A DNA stretch of 64,000 nt from positions 73,638,245-73,702,244 of the forward strand of contig OZ018320.1 of NCBI GenBank assembly GCA_963969495.1, given 5' to 3'. The first letter of the stretch is position 1; the number at the start of each line of letters is the position of its first letter. A program made the translations under genes and the position numbers. The notes under the pieces were generated by a model that saw only the letters and a program-made list of their open reading frames with translations, did not search any database and was not told where the DNA came from. This DNA comes from Ceratothoa steindachneri. Its lineage: Eukaryota > Arthropoda > Malacostraca > Isopoda > Cymothoidae. Of the stretch, positions 55,924 through 64,000 are shown one piece after another.

Positions 55924-57252
55924 TCTTTAAGAAACAAATCTGGGTCGGGGTGAAGCCGTGGATGGCGGCAGAAGTGCACCACCTTAGTCTTGGCCAAAGA
56001 AAAGCGAAACCTGTGCGCTTCGGCATAGCGAGAGACGCGGTTCAATGCCTGTTGGAGTCGACGCTCCAGAGTTGGCATCTGGGCCGCGCCAAAAGAGATC
56101 GAAAGGTCGTCCACGTAGAGCGTAGCGAGAACATCTTCCGGCAGCACCGAGGTTATGCCATTGATGCTCAGGGCAAAGAGTGTGACACTGAGGACACTTC
56201 CCTGCGGGACACCCTCTTCCTGCTCCTTTGGGCCGGAGAGGGCTCCCCCCCACCCGTACGTGGAATCGACGATCTCGCAAAAATTCAGATATAAAAATTG
56301 GGGGGCGTCCCCTCGCCCCCATCGTGTGGAGAGTCTCCATGATACCGTATCGCCATGCGGTATCATAGGCCTTCTCCAGATCGAAAAAGACCGTGGCGTA
56401 GTGCTGTCTACGAAGGAAAGCCTCGCAGACTGCATTTTCCAGTCGGAGCAGAGCATCCGACGTGGAGTGGAACTTACGGAAGCCGCACTGTGCGGAAGAC
56501 AGATGGCCTCCGCTGTCCAGGAAAAAGGCTAATCTAACATTTACAAATTTCTCCATCAACTTGCACACGCAAGAGGTTAGAGAGATTGGGCGGAAATCGG
56601 TCGGAGTAGAGTGATCTCTCCCCGGTTTGCGAAAGGCAAGCACAGTAGCGATTCGCCAGGAGTCTGGGAGAAGACCTTCCACCCAGATCCTGTTGAACAA
56701 ATCTAACAGAAAGGCCATGCCTCGCTCACCTAGGTGTCGAAGCATGGCGTACGGGACATCGCCTGGACCATGGGCGGTGTCCGCGAACGAAGCGAGAGTG
56801 GAACGCAACTCACTTACATTAAACTTGTCTTTGAAGGGTTCTCCGCCTCTGGAGGTAAAGTCCAGCCGGCGGCCTTCCGCGACATCACGACGTGCATTGA
56901 ATGCTGGCGGAGCAGCATCACGGCTAGAGAATGCAGAAAAAGCGGTCGCGAAGGATTCCGCCACGGACGCGGGGTCCGAGATTGCGGTCCCATTCTCCTG
57001 GAGAACGAGAGGGGGGTCCTGCGAGAACTTGCCCCGAGTCCTTTTGACTCGCTTCCACACCTCAGCTAAAGGGGTCTCTCCGTTAAGTGAAGACACGTAT
57101 GCCCGCCAAGAAGAGCGGCGGGCGTGCTTCGAAATATACCGGAACCTAGCCTTAGCCCGACGAAATTCAGCGACAGTGCATGTAGGCATAACCCTTCTGT
57201 TTGAGGGCCGTCTCACACTTGGCTGACCACCATGGGAGTGGTCGGCTTGCAA
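55812..57252 (-). pseudogene. W ORF2: EN-RT linker and RT fingers/palm, one frameshift
   Basis: 55984-57252 is open for 422 codons: the linker, IWVEGLLPDSWRIATVLAFR, FRPISLTSCVCKLMEKF, AQCGFRKFHSTSDAL and VFFDLEKAYDTAWRYGIMET. It then goes out of frame near 56230. 55812-56456 carries the rest in another frame: EEGVPQGSVLSVTLFALSIN and ATLYVDDLSISFGAAQM, with the YVDD active site intact. One or two indels separate it from a complete RT. Confidence 0.87.
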
Positions 57253-58193
57253 AACGGCCTAGACGTCCTAGGAATAGTAGTCAGGCCCACGGCGATGAGG
57301 TTGCCGGAGAAGAACTCAACGGCCTCATCTAAAGACGTAAACTCCTCGAATGAGATAGAGAATTCAGTCATTTCCTGAAATGCAGGCCACCGCGCCCGCG
57401 CCAAGCACCACCGAGGTGGGCTCTCAGGCGGCAGTTGCCCTGAAAATGATATTTGAATGGGAAAGTGATCCCTACCATGGAGGTCATCGACCACCCCCCA
57501 ATCAAAATCAGGCTGTGCATCCGAAGAGCACAAAGATAGGTCAAGGCAAGAAAATGAAGCGGTTCTCGGACAGTGATACGTAAACTCATCCACGTTTAGG
57601 ACACCCATCTCAAGCTCTACGATCAGATCGGCAAGGATTTGTCCCCTGGGATTTATGAAGTAATCTCTTCAGAGAGGATGCCTGCCGTTCAGATCTCCAA
57701 GCAAGAGATAGGGCCTCGGCAACCGTGCCACGACGCGGCGGAAGTCCCCCACGTCGAAGTCAGCTGACGGTAGAATGTACGCAGAAATGATAGTATACCT
57801 CCTATACAGGTGCAGCTGCACAGCCATTGCCTGTAAGGAGGTATCTAAAGAGAAAGGAAGAACGGAGACATCATGCCGGGTGTAAACCGCGCATCCCCCA
57901 GTTCGGCCATCCCGCGGTGGTGGGGTCGCAAGACCCTTGTACCCCGAGAGGGCAGGCAGGGGGCACGCGCCTAGCATGGTCTCCTGCAAAAAGATAGCTA
58001 ACGGGGAACGGGACGAGACGAGCCTCCGCAGGACCTCCCAGTTGGCCCGGAGTCCACGGCAATTCCATTGAAGGAATATGCCCTCCAGGCCTAGCTCGGA
58101 GGAGACGCAGGGGCCCTCCTCGAACTGAAGGCCCTCACGGGAATGGCCGTACGCTTCCCGGGGGCAGAATCCCGGGTGCTGTTGGCCGGACAA
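57213..58193 (-). pseudogene. W ORF2: APE endonuclease
   Basis: 57669-58193 starts inside the ORF1 end with MSGQQHPGFCPREAYGHS and continues IFLQWNCRGLRANWEVL, LAIFLQETMLG (catalytic Glu), RDGRTGGCAVYTRHDVSVLP and YLLLGDLNGRHPL (Asp/Asn). 57213-57608 adds SCLDLSLCSSDAQPDFDWGV, then GRDHFPIQISF (Asp-His) and the linker. A frameshift near 57660 separates them. Catalytic residues look intact. Confidence 0.85.
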
Positions 58194-58434
58194 AGCGCGG
58201 GAGGCGCTGTCGCCTTCGAGGACTTATTAGGGGAGGTTGGGCTCGCCATGCGAGTCTTTTCCTCCCTCCGCCTCGAAACCTTAGGCGGGCGCTGCGGCTT
58301 CGGAGGCGGGGGGCCCTCTTTTCGAGGAACCACCGTCTCCGAGCCACTCGCTCCACCTCGGGGCGTGGGCGAAGGAGCCGAAGCTCCTTTGTTGCTGTCC
58401 TCCTCTCGGGAGACAGCTTTAGGAACCCCCGAAA
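58091..58434 (-). pseudogene. W ORF1 C-terminal remnant
   Basis: Basic Ser/Pro-rich tail: PKPQRPPKVSRRREEKTRMA, SPTSPNKSSKATAPPALCPA and FSSRRAPASPPS, ending at 58091. The stop lies about 100 bases past the point where the ORF2 frame is already open. The rest of ORF1 is deleted at 58434. Confidence 0.75.
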
Positions 58435-58513
58435 GTTGGGGGTTGAGTTTTTCTAAAATTGGTCTTCATCATTGGGCATGGTGACCCTTTTTTTAACACG
58501 GGATTCAATAGCA

Positions 58514-58546
58514 CACCTCTCGCAGTAGCCCGCACTGCGAGAGGTG
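58514..58546 (-). promoter_or_regulatory. Conserved 5'-UTR hairpin (W)
   Basis: Perfect 13-bp stem (cacctctcgcagt / actgcgagaggtg) around agcccgc. Confidence 0.75.
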
Positions 58547-58988
58547 CTTACAAGCCCGGCAGAACCAGGCGCCGCCATTTGGGACCACCCCTCCCGCCTG
58601 GTGGCCTGGCAGTCCATCGGCATGGCGGCTCCACCTTGTACACGGCGTAAAATATTTAGATTGTGAAGAGGGAGGAAAAGGGATGTGAGGAAGGTATTGG
58701 GGGGATGAAGCAGGTTGTTAAAAACCAGCCACCCCAGACCGGAGCTCAGGGGTTAGGGAACATTGTCCCCCACCCCCTCAGCCCCGATGCGGGACGGTTG
58801 GCTGAAAGGAAGGTCAGCATCTACCCTGTGAAATTAGAGGCTGATCAGAGAAAGTTGTGGGAGAGGTTGTTTTAAAAGAGAGGAAACAAGTGTTTTGAAG
58901 GAAGGAAGAGAGGCTAAGCTGGGGCCGGATGGAGCGCTGGATCCCGTCAGCACGGCGGCCAGGATGGCAAATCACCGCGCCCCTTACG

Positions 58989-59271
58989 AGGGAGAAGGGG
59001 GTGAGGGGGAGTCCCCTGCACCCGTCGGCGAAGGAGAGGAGTAAGCCTCCTCTCCGGTTAGAGAAATATGGAGGGTCCCCTGCGCAAGCACAGGGGGGTC
59101 GGGACCTCCATTTTTTTGGTGGAGCTACACGAGGGCGGCTCCGTCGATGTGCAGGGGGGGAATTAGGGGATTTTTTATTTTCTCATCATTGGGCATGGTG
59201 ACCCTATTTGTGCTACGGGACGCAATAGCTCATCACCTCTCGCAGTTGCCCGCACTGCGAGAGGTGCTTAC
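58989..59271 (-). mobile_element. I-type fragment: ORF1 start and 5'-UTR hairpin
   Basis: Matches 63270-63545 (ORF1 N-terminal region and start ATG at about 59198) and ends just after the hairpin (59234-59266), where the T run of copy V begins. Perhaps part of a copy into which W and V inserted or recombined; no TSD was identified. Confidence 0.7.
59234..59266 (-). promoter_or_regulatory. Conserved 5'-UTR hairpin (fragment)
   Basis: Same perfect 13-bp stem; the loop has one change (tgcccgc). Confidence 0.75.
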
Positions 59272-59453
59272 ACTTTTTTTTTTTTTTTAACTAAGCGGCT
59301 ATCTGGCGACTGCCGACTTAGGCATTAGTCGCCGTAAACAAACAGCCTAGTTCTAGGCTACTTTAAAAATTAAACAGGAAACAATAAAAAGAAATAACAA
59401 TAACAATAAAGAAGCAATAACAAAAACAATAACAACAACAACAACAAACCGGG

Positions 59454-60560
59454 TTAAATGAAAGGGAGAAGGCCAGCCTCCCCCAAAAAGTCAATAAGTC
59501 CACTAGTCATGGTGCACGCACTCGTCCCGAGTACAAGGAACAGGCGGAGGCGACCCCGCCCATCCCGGTACCGGGACAGGTATCGTGCGCGAAGATCACC
59601 CAGACTGGGACATTCGACAAGAATGTGCCGAACAGTCTGGGGGACGACGCAATCGTTGCAATAGGGCGCAGGCGAGCGCTCCATCAAGTAGCGATGCGTC
59701 ACACGAGTGTGTCCGATTCGAAGACGACAGAAAGCAACCTGAAGCCGCCGCAGCATTGGGGGATAGGTCCATGGGAACAGTCGCGACGCAATGGCACGCA
59801 AATTTAAGTTCCCCTCGACCGTCTCCCATCTTCTTTGCCAAGCAGTCCGAAGAGCTGCCCGTATTCCTGCCATGTAGTCAGTGTGAGGAAGAGCGAAACG
59901 CTGGTCCGGTCGCAGAGTCCTCGCGGACTCTTTGGCGCGCTCATTCCCCGCAATTCCTACATGTCCAGGAACCCAGCAGAAGATAATCTCGACATCTGCC
60001 CGGCTCGCCAAAACCGTGGCGTCACGGATTTCGCGAACCAGGGGATGCGGAGATTCCAATGCCCCGAGAGCACTCAGGGCGCTTTGTGAGTCGCTATAGA
60101 TCACAATCCGGTCTCCGAACCGGGCACGTCGCGTAATCTCCCGTACCGAGTGGTGTATTGCCACCAGCTCGGCCGTGAAGACAGACGCAGCGCCTGGTAG
60201 AGCCCCGCTGACTTCAAACAGAGGGGATACGGCGTGGAAGCCGATCCCCTTTGGGACTTGGAGCCATCCGTATACACTGGCACGGTACAAGCGTGACACG
60301 ATGTGTGCTCCAAAAAGGTCGAACGCAATACTCCCGGCGCAGTACAAGCTTTGGGAGCAGAGGCGTGGCGACAAATAGCCAAATGTGGTACCCTCCAGGG
60401 TGGCGTCCTGGGCAGAACCAGGGGCGCCACCGGCCCGAGAGCTATATCTAGCTCTCGAAGGAGTTTCCTGGCCCTAAACCCAAAGAGCTTAGGGTATGAC
60501 TGGCGTCGCTCGGCGGCATAGGCACCATCGAGATCAGCTGCGGATGCAGTGAGAGCTGTT
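59454..60560 (-). pseudogene. V ORF2 C-terminus: RNase H lacking its last catalytic Asp
   Basis: 306 open codons (59454-60374): the linker, FTAELVAIHHSVREITRRAR, IYSDSQSALSALGALE, FCWVPGHVGIAGNERAKES and CNDCVVPQTVRHILVEC. A 9-base deletion removes DEG after NERA, which takes out the last acidic position of the RNase H active site. The first segment (VYTDGSKSQRG) lies in an overlapping frame (60101-60430). The zinc finger is intact. Confidence 0.83.
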
Positions 60561-60569
60561 GGCGACTGT

Positions 60570-60826
60570 GGGGGCCCTCCTCGAAGAGAAGACCCTCACG
60601 GGAATGGCCGTACGCTTCCCGGGGGCAGAACCCCGGGCGCTGTTGGCCGGACAAAGAGCTGGAGGCGCTGTCGCCTTCGAGGACTTATTGGGGGAGGTTG
60701 GGCTCGCCATGCGAGTCTTTTCCTCCCTCCGCCTCGAAACCTTAGGCGGGCGCTGCGGCTTCGGAGGCGGGGGGGCCTCTTTTCGAGGAACTACCGTCTC
60801 CGAGCCACTCGCTCCACCTCGGGGGC
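60570..60826 (-). repeat. Duplicated ORF1 C-terminal segment inside V
   Basis: Repeats the ORF1 end found again at about 61040-61300, with more than 95% identity by eye ('ggccgtacgcttcccggggg' and following). Joined to RNase H on one side and to an EN piece (60827-61030) on the other. Probably produced by template switching or unequal recombination. Confidence 0.75.
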
Positions 60827-61027
60827 GCATCCCCCAGCCCGGCCATCCCACGGTGGTGGGGTCGCAAGACCCTTATACCCAGGGAGGGCAGGCAGCGGGC
60901 ACGCGCCTAGCATGGTCTCCTGCAAAAAAAATAGCTAACGGGGAACGGGACGAGACGAGCCTCCGCAGCTCCTCCCAGTTGGCCCGGAGTCCACGGCAAT
61001 TCCATTGAAGGAATATGCCTTGCAGGC

Positions 61028-62569
61028 CTAGCTCGGAGGAGACGCGGGGGCCCTCCTCGAATTGAAGACCCTCACGGGAATGGCCGTACGCTTCCCGGGG
61101 GAAGAACCCCGGGCGCTGTTGGCCGGACAAAGCGCTGGAGGCGCTGTCGCCTTCGAGGACTTATTGGGGGAGGTTGGGCTCGCCATGCGAGTCTTTTCCT
61201 CCCTCCGCCTCGAAACCTTAGGCGGGCGTTGCGGCTCTGGAGGCGGGGGGCCCTCTTTTCGAGGAACCACCGTCTCCGAGCCACTCGCTCCACCTCGAGG
61301 CGTGGGCGAAGAGGCCGAAGCTCCTTTGTTGCTGTCCTCCTTTCGGGGAACAGCTTTAGGAACCCCGGAAGATGGCCTAGCGACCATCTTCAGGGGTGTT
61401 GCCTCCTGTGAGTCTAACGACTCGGTGGAGGCGCGTGGCCGTTTCGCTTTACGGGAAACGGTCACGCTGGGGGAAGAGGGGGGAGCCCTGGTTTTAGCCG
61501 GGGCAGGGTATGAACCCTTTTTGCCGCCAGCTTTACCAGGGGAGCGCCCAGGTTGGGTAGAGCCCGCAGAAGGGCTCCGAATGGGCGCGGAAACAACCGT
61601 GCTCGTTGGCCTGGATGTGCCAGGAGCAGAGTGTGCCTTTCTAACTATTGAGGCATATGACGTCCCAGGCAGACCCGGGCGCGCCAGGACCAAGTCCTTT
61701 GCCTCGTGGAATGAGAGTCGATCCTGGGCCCGAACGGCCAGGATTTCTTTCTCAAGGAGATATGCACCCCATTGCTTCGAAGAAGCAGGGTGCGGCTCTC
61801 CGCAATTGACACACTTGGCCACACACGATTTGGACTTATCGTGTGCGACCTTGGAGCAATTTACACATACTTCGGGTGACCCCGACTTTGCACGTCTACA
61901 TGAGCGATTCGTATGGCCGAAGCGGTGACAGTAATAGCACCGTTGCGGCAGTGGCACGAATGCCTTCACGTGGTAACGGTACCAACCAGCACGCACCGAC
62001 TCAGGGAGCTTGTCACAGTCGAACGTGACGAAGAGTGTAGGGGTGGGTCTCGAGGCCCCTCCCTGTTTTCTCATCACACGTTCGACCTTGACCGCCCCAT
62101 GGTCGGCCAGTTCTAGGGTGATGTCCTCAATGGAGTGGTCAACGAGTTCCCTCGCATAAACTACTCCTTTCACAAAGTTCATGGTAGAGTGCGGCGTCAC
62201 ACTCACCGGGGTGCCATGAAGTGTCCGAAGAGCACTTATCTTGGCCGCCTCGGCGGGATTTGCCGCATTCGCCAGAAGGCTCCCGTCCGAGAAACGGGTT
62301 ACCTTCGGCTCTCTACCAATTGCACTAGCTAATCCTCTCCTCTGATGGATCATGTTGCCCTTGGACAACATGCTGCCATCAGTGGAGCGAATAACGAGGA
62401 AGCGTTTGAAGCCAGCGGGCTCGAAAACGCCAGGTAACCTCTGAATCAGGGGCCCCGATGTCATCGAGGCTCCGCCCTGTGCACTTTTGGTCTTTGTCAT
62501 CGTCAGGAGCTCCGTACCCGGGGAAGCAGAGGGCCCGGATGTGCCGATCTTGGCTTGGTCGCTTGCCAA
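61028..62569 (-). CDS. V ORF1, gag-like RNA-binding protein, 513 open codons
   Basis: The best-preserved ORF1 in the window. Residue positions are approximate. 1-60: linker with TKSAQGG. 60-150: a conserved region (RLPGVFEPAGFKRFLVIRST, NPAEAAKISALRTLHGTPVS). 150-220: MNFVKGVVYARELVDHSIED and ERVMRKQGGASRPTPTLFVT. 225-300: zinc knuckles CYYCHRFGHTNRSC (CX2CX4HX4C), CVNCSKVAHDKSKSC and a third, CVNCGEPHPASSKQW, in which the final Cys is Trp. 300-513: a basic Ser/Pro-rich tail. ORF1 proteins of the I group bind element RNA and form RNPs. The reading frame probably extends upstream into 62503-63475 but for one frameshift near 62540. Confidence 0.88.
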   Translation of the reverse strand: MASDQAKIGTSGPSASPGTELLTMTKTKSAQGGASMTSGPLIQRLPGVFEPAGFKRFLVIRSTDGSMLSKGNMIHQRRGLASAIGREPKVTRFSDGSLLANAANPAEAAKISALRTLHGTPVSVTPHSTMNFVKGVVYARELVDHSIEDITLELADHGAVKVERVMRKQGGASRPTPTLFVTFDCDKLPESVRAGWYRYHVKAFVPLPQRCYYCHRFGHTNRSCRRAKSGSPEVCVNCSKVAHDKSKSCVAKCVNCGEPHPASSKQWGAYLLEKEILAVRAQDRLSFHEAKDLVLARPGLPGTSYASIVRKAHSAPGTSRPTSTVVSAPIRSPSAGSTQPGRSPGKAGGKKGSYPAPAKTRAPPSSPSVTVSRKAKRPRASTESLDSQEATPLKMVARPSSGVPKAVPRKEDSNKGASASSPTPRGGASGSETVVPRKEGPPPPEPQRPPKVSRRREEKTRMASPTSPNKSSKATAPPALCPANSARGSSPGKRTAIPVRVFNSRRAPASPPS

Positions 62570-63475
62570 AGTGGCAGCAGACCCATCCGTCCCCGTAGCC
62601 CCCGCGGATTGAGAGGAGCCCGAGTCTTCTTCGTCTTTTTGGTCTTTTTCGTCCTTTTCTTTTTTGGAGAGGAGGGCGGGGAATGAACCCGCTTCTCACC
62701 CCCGCCGGTAGAAGCCCCCAGGCCAGATGGACCGGCCTCAGCCAGGTCCTTCTCCGGAATGGAGAAGGTCCTGGTGGTCGCAGGGGCATCATCCGGAGGA
62801 GATCCCTCCCCTCCTTGTACTGCCTGAGAATCTACAGCCGTTTGATGAGGACCTTGCATAGGGGCGGATTCGGGTTCGGTGCTTGGCGCCGAGCCCGGAT
62901 TCCCCCCCATGGAAGGCCCTACCTTCTGAGGCTGGTTTTCCTCAAGGACCATGTCTATCACAGGAGGGGCCTCCAGTTGGCCATCCCCTCCCAGGACATC
63001 GCAGGTCCCCTTGGCAGCGTCATAAGTCTTTAGTGGGGAGGCACAGGCCTTGACCCCGGCAGGGTTCAATATTTTTGCCAGCAGGTCTTTTGAGGGAAGC
63101 GACCGAAGGGGCCTGGCTTCCCTCTCCCCCCTAAGGGGGTTTGCCCTACCGAGCCGCTTGTACGAGGGGCGGTCGGCAATGGGCTGCCTGCTGGCTTTCT
63201 TGGCAGTCCCCTTAGAAAGCAAAGGAGGGACTGCCGCTGGAGATAGGGAGGTGCCCGAAAGCACCTCCAGAGAAGGGGGTGAGGGGGAGTCCCCTACACC
63301 CGTAGGCGTAGGAGAGGAGTAAGCCTCCTCTCCGGTTAAAGAGGTATGGAGGGTCCCCGGCGCAAGCACAGGGGGGGGGGGGACCTCCATCTTTTCTGTG
63401 GAGCTGCACGAGGGCGGCTCCGTTGTTTTAGGGGGAATTAAGGGGAGATGGTTTTTTTTTTTCATCATTGGGCAT
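62503..63475 (-). pseudogene. V ORF1 N-terminal half, Pro/Ser-rich with basic patch
   Basis: Open from before the presumed start ATG at 63475 (MPND-type start in X) to 62503. Low-complexity Pro/Ser/Glu-rich, with LTGEEAYSSPTPTGVGDSPS, then ADRPSYKRLGRANPLRGERE and a run of Lys/Thr (SPKKKRTKKTKKTKKTR, about residue 290) that looks like a nuclear or nucleolar signal. A frameshift separates it from the 513-codon part, so the original ORF1 was perhaps 830-850 residues, long for this group. The last residues after RGRMGLLPLWQ are out of frame. Confidence 0.7.
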
Positions 63476-63512
63476 GGTGACCCTCTTTGTTTTACGGGAC
63501 GCAATCGCTCAC

Positions 63513-63545
63513 CACCTCTTGCAGTAGCCCGCACTGCGAGAGGTG
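63513..63545 (-). promoter_or_regulatory. Conserved 5'-UTR hairpin (V)
   Basis: Stem cacctcttgcagt / actgcgagaggtg (one G-T type change), loop agcccgc; ORF1 ATG at 63475, 38 bases downstream in sense. Confidence 0.75.
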
Positions 63546-63980
63546 CTTACAGGCCCGGCAGAGCCAGGCGCCGCCATTTGGGACCACCCCTCCCGCCTGG
63601 TGGCCTGGCAGTCCTTCGGCATGGCGGCTCCACCTTAGACACGGCGTAAAACAGATAGAATGTGAAGAGGAGAGGAAAAGGGATGTGAGGAAGGTATGGG
63701 TGGGGATGAAGCAGGTTGTTAAAAAAAACCCATCCCGAACCGGAGCTGAGGGGCTAGGGAACAATGTCCCCTCCCCCCTCAGCCCCCATCCGGGGTGGTT
63801 GGCTTGAGAAGAAGGTCAGCATTCTACCCTGTGAAATTAGAGGCTGACCAGAGAAAGTTGTGGGAGAGGTTGTATGAAAAGCGACGAGGTAGGGGAGAAA
63901 TCGGGCTATCTGAAGGAAGGAAGAGAGGCTAAGCTGGGGCCGGACGGAGCGCTGGATCCCGTCAGCACCGCAAATCACCG

Positions 63981-63992
63981 CGCCCCTTACGG
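63981..63992 (-). promoter_or_regulatory. 5'-terminal palindrome of the I family (V)
   Basis: ccccttacgggg (sense CCCCGTAAGGGG); the same 12-mer ends copies X (20117-20128) and Z1 (6069-6080), in each case directly at the TSD. Confidence 0.7.
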
Positions 63993-64000
63993 GGTCATCG

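Larger units (their letters stand above)
54150..58988 (-). mobile_element. I-type LINE (copy W), most complete ORF2; ORF1 largely deleted
   Basis: The poly(A) tail and 3' UTR (54150-54340) precede ORF2 (54340-58193). ORF1 keeps only its C-terminus (58091-58434). A deletion then joins to the 5' leader (58460-58988), with the 5'-UTR hairpin at 58514-58546 and a damaged terminal palindrome (ccccttacgaggg). I found no matching TSD. W has EN, RT and RNase H, with at least four frameshifts. Confidence 0.85.
59272..63992 (-). mobile_element. I-type LINE (copy V): intact-looking ORF1, most of ORF2 deleted
   Basis: Poly(A) tail at 59274-59288, 3' UTR with two hairpins, RNase H and finger (59454-60560). 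A jump at 60569 then leads to the ORF1 C-terminus, a second jump at about 60826 to an EN segment, then ORF1 again (61028-63475), the 5' leader with hairpin and the palindrome at 63981-63992. RT is missing. The window ends 8 bases later, so the right TSD cannot be tested. Confidence 0.85.

Noticed and set aside
54150..58990. A TSD for copy W
   Set aside because: The left flank (cagactatttg) has no match after the damaged 5' palindrome; recombination between copies is more likely.
60560..61030. Splicing as the cause of the internal V junctions
   Set aside because: The excised segments would not start with GT or end in a proper AG in the sense direction.
61062..61928. A 288-codon plus-strand frame over the ORF1 region
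   Set aside because: It is antisense to the 513-codon ORF1 with zinc knuckles; GC-rich sequence keeps the opposite strand open. The same holds for the plus frames at 17337, 58143, 60559 and 19531.
59272..64000. A TSD for copy V
   Set aside because: Only 8 bases follow the 5' palindrome (tcatcg plus the palindrome edge) and they do not match the left flank (ggtgcttacac).
1..64000. CRISPR array, prokaryotic operon or defence system
   Set aside because: Introns, poly(A)-tailed LINEs, CCHC/APE/RNase H domains and AT-rich non-coding DNA show a eukaryotic nuclear locus; no regularly spaced repeats were seen.

Overview
The window is animal nuclear DNA, not bacterial. It has a spliced host gene with AT-rich introns, and most of the rest is non-LTR retrotransposon (LINE) sequence. 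The mix of elements (an RNase H-bearing I-type LINE, several CR1-type LINEs, an L2-type LINE, and hAT and Tigger-like DNA transposon remnants) suggests an invertebrate, probably an arthropod and perhaps a decapod crustacean. The species guess is inference from element style only.

Host gene. Four exons of deoxyribose-phosphate aldolase (DERA) lie on the minus strand at 30792-30941, 27471-27665, 23286-23420 and 6412-6653. Their splice sites and phases (1,1,1,0) join into one open frame of about 240 residues out of a usual ~310-320. The first exon and the last exon(s) were not found. Introns are 3.1, 4.1 and 16.6 kb, and almost everything between the exons is transposon. A possible terminal exon of another, unidentified gene is at 43483-43611 (minus).

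Layout. 1-6080: an I-type LINE with both termini and target-site duplications (TSDs), abutting an older fragment. 6412-11620: DERA exon, a 3'-UTR-only I insertion, a 5'-inverted I copy and a broken repeated gene of unknown function. 11753-20128: a full-length I element (11-bp TSD) carrying a second I copy (13-bp TSD) in its reverse-transcriptase region. 20380-22780: older I pieces, one with a 146-bp I insertion. 22812-31304: DERA exons, CR1 remnants, a Tigger-like remnant, a hAT-like MITE and an old I copy. 31305-32046: hAT transposase 3' exon. 33236-35508: CR1. 35509-43255: old, CpG-depleted I copies. 44928-45530: L2-type fragment. 46895-51457: a plus-strand CR1 split by a minus-strand CR1. 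52097-53510: CR1 with an open 379-codon frame. 53520-64000: GC-rich, young I-type copies with EN, RT, RNase H and gag-like ORF1.

How it works together. The I family encodes a gag-like ORF1 protein (Pro/Ser-rich N-terminus, basic patch, three zinc knuckles) and an ORF2 protein (APE endonuclease, RT, RNase H, C-terminal zinc finger). Every copy here has at least one disabling lesion. Several short RNA-hairpin signals recur at fixed places in the copies (5' end, just before ORF1, and the last 100 bases). These conserved non-coding structures, the CpG decay of the old copies, and the nested insertion history are the most interesting content. I saw no CRISPR array, operon-type system or RNA gene.
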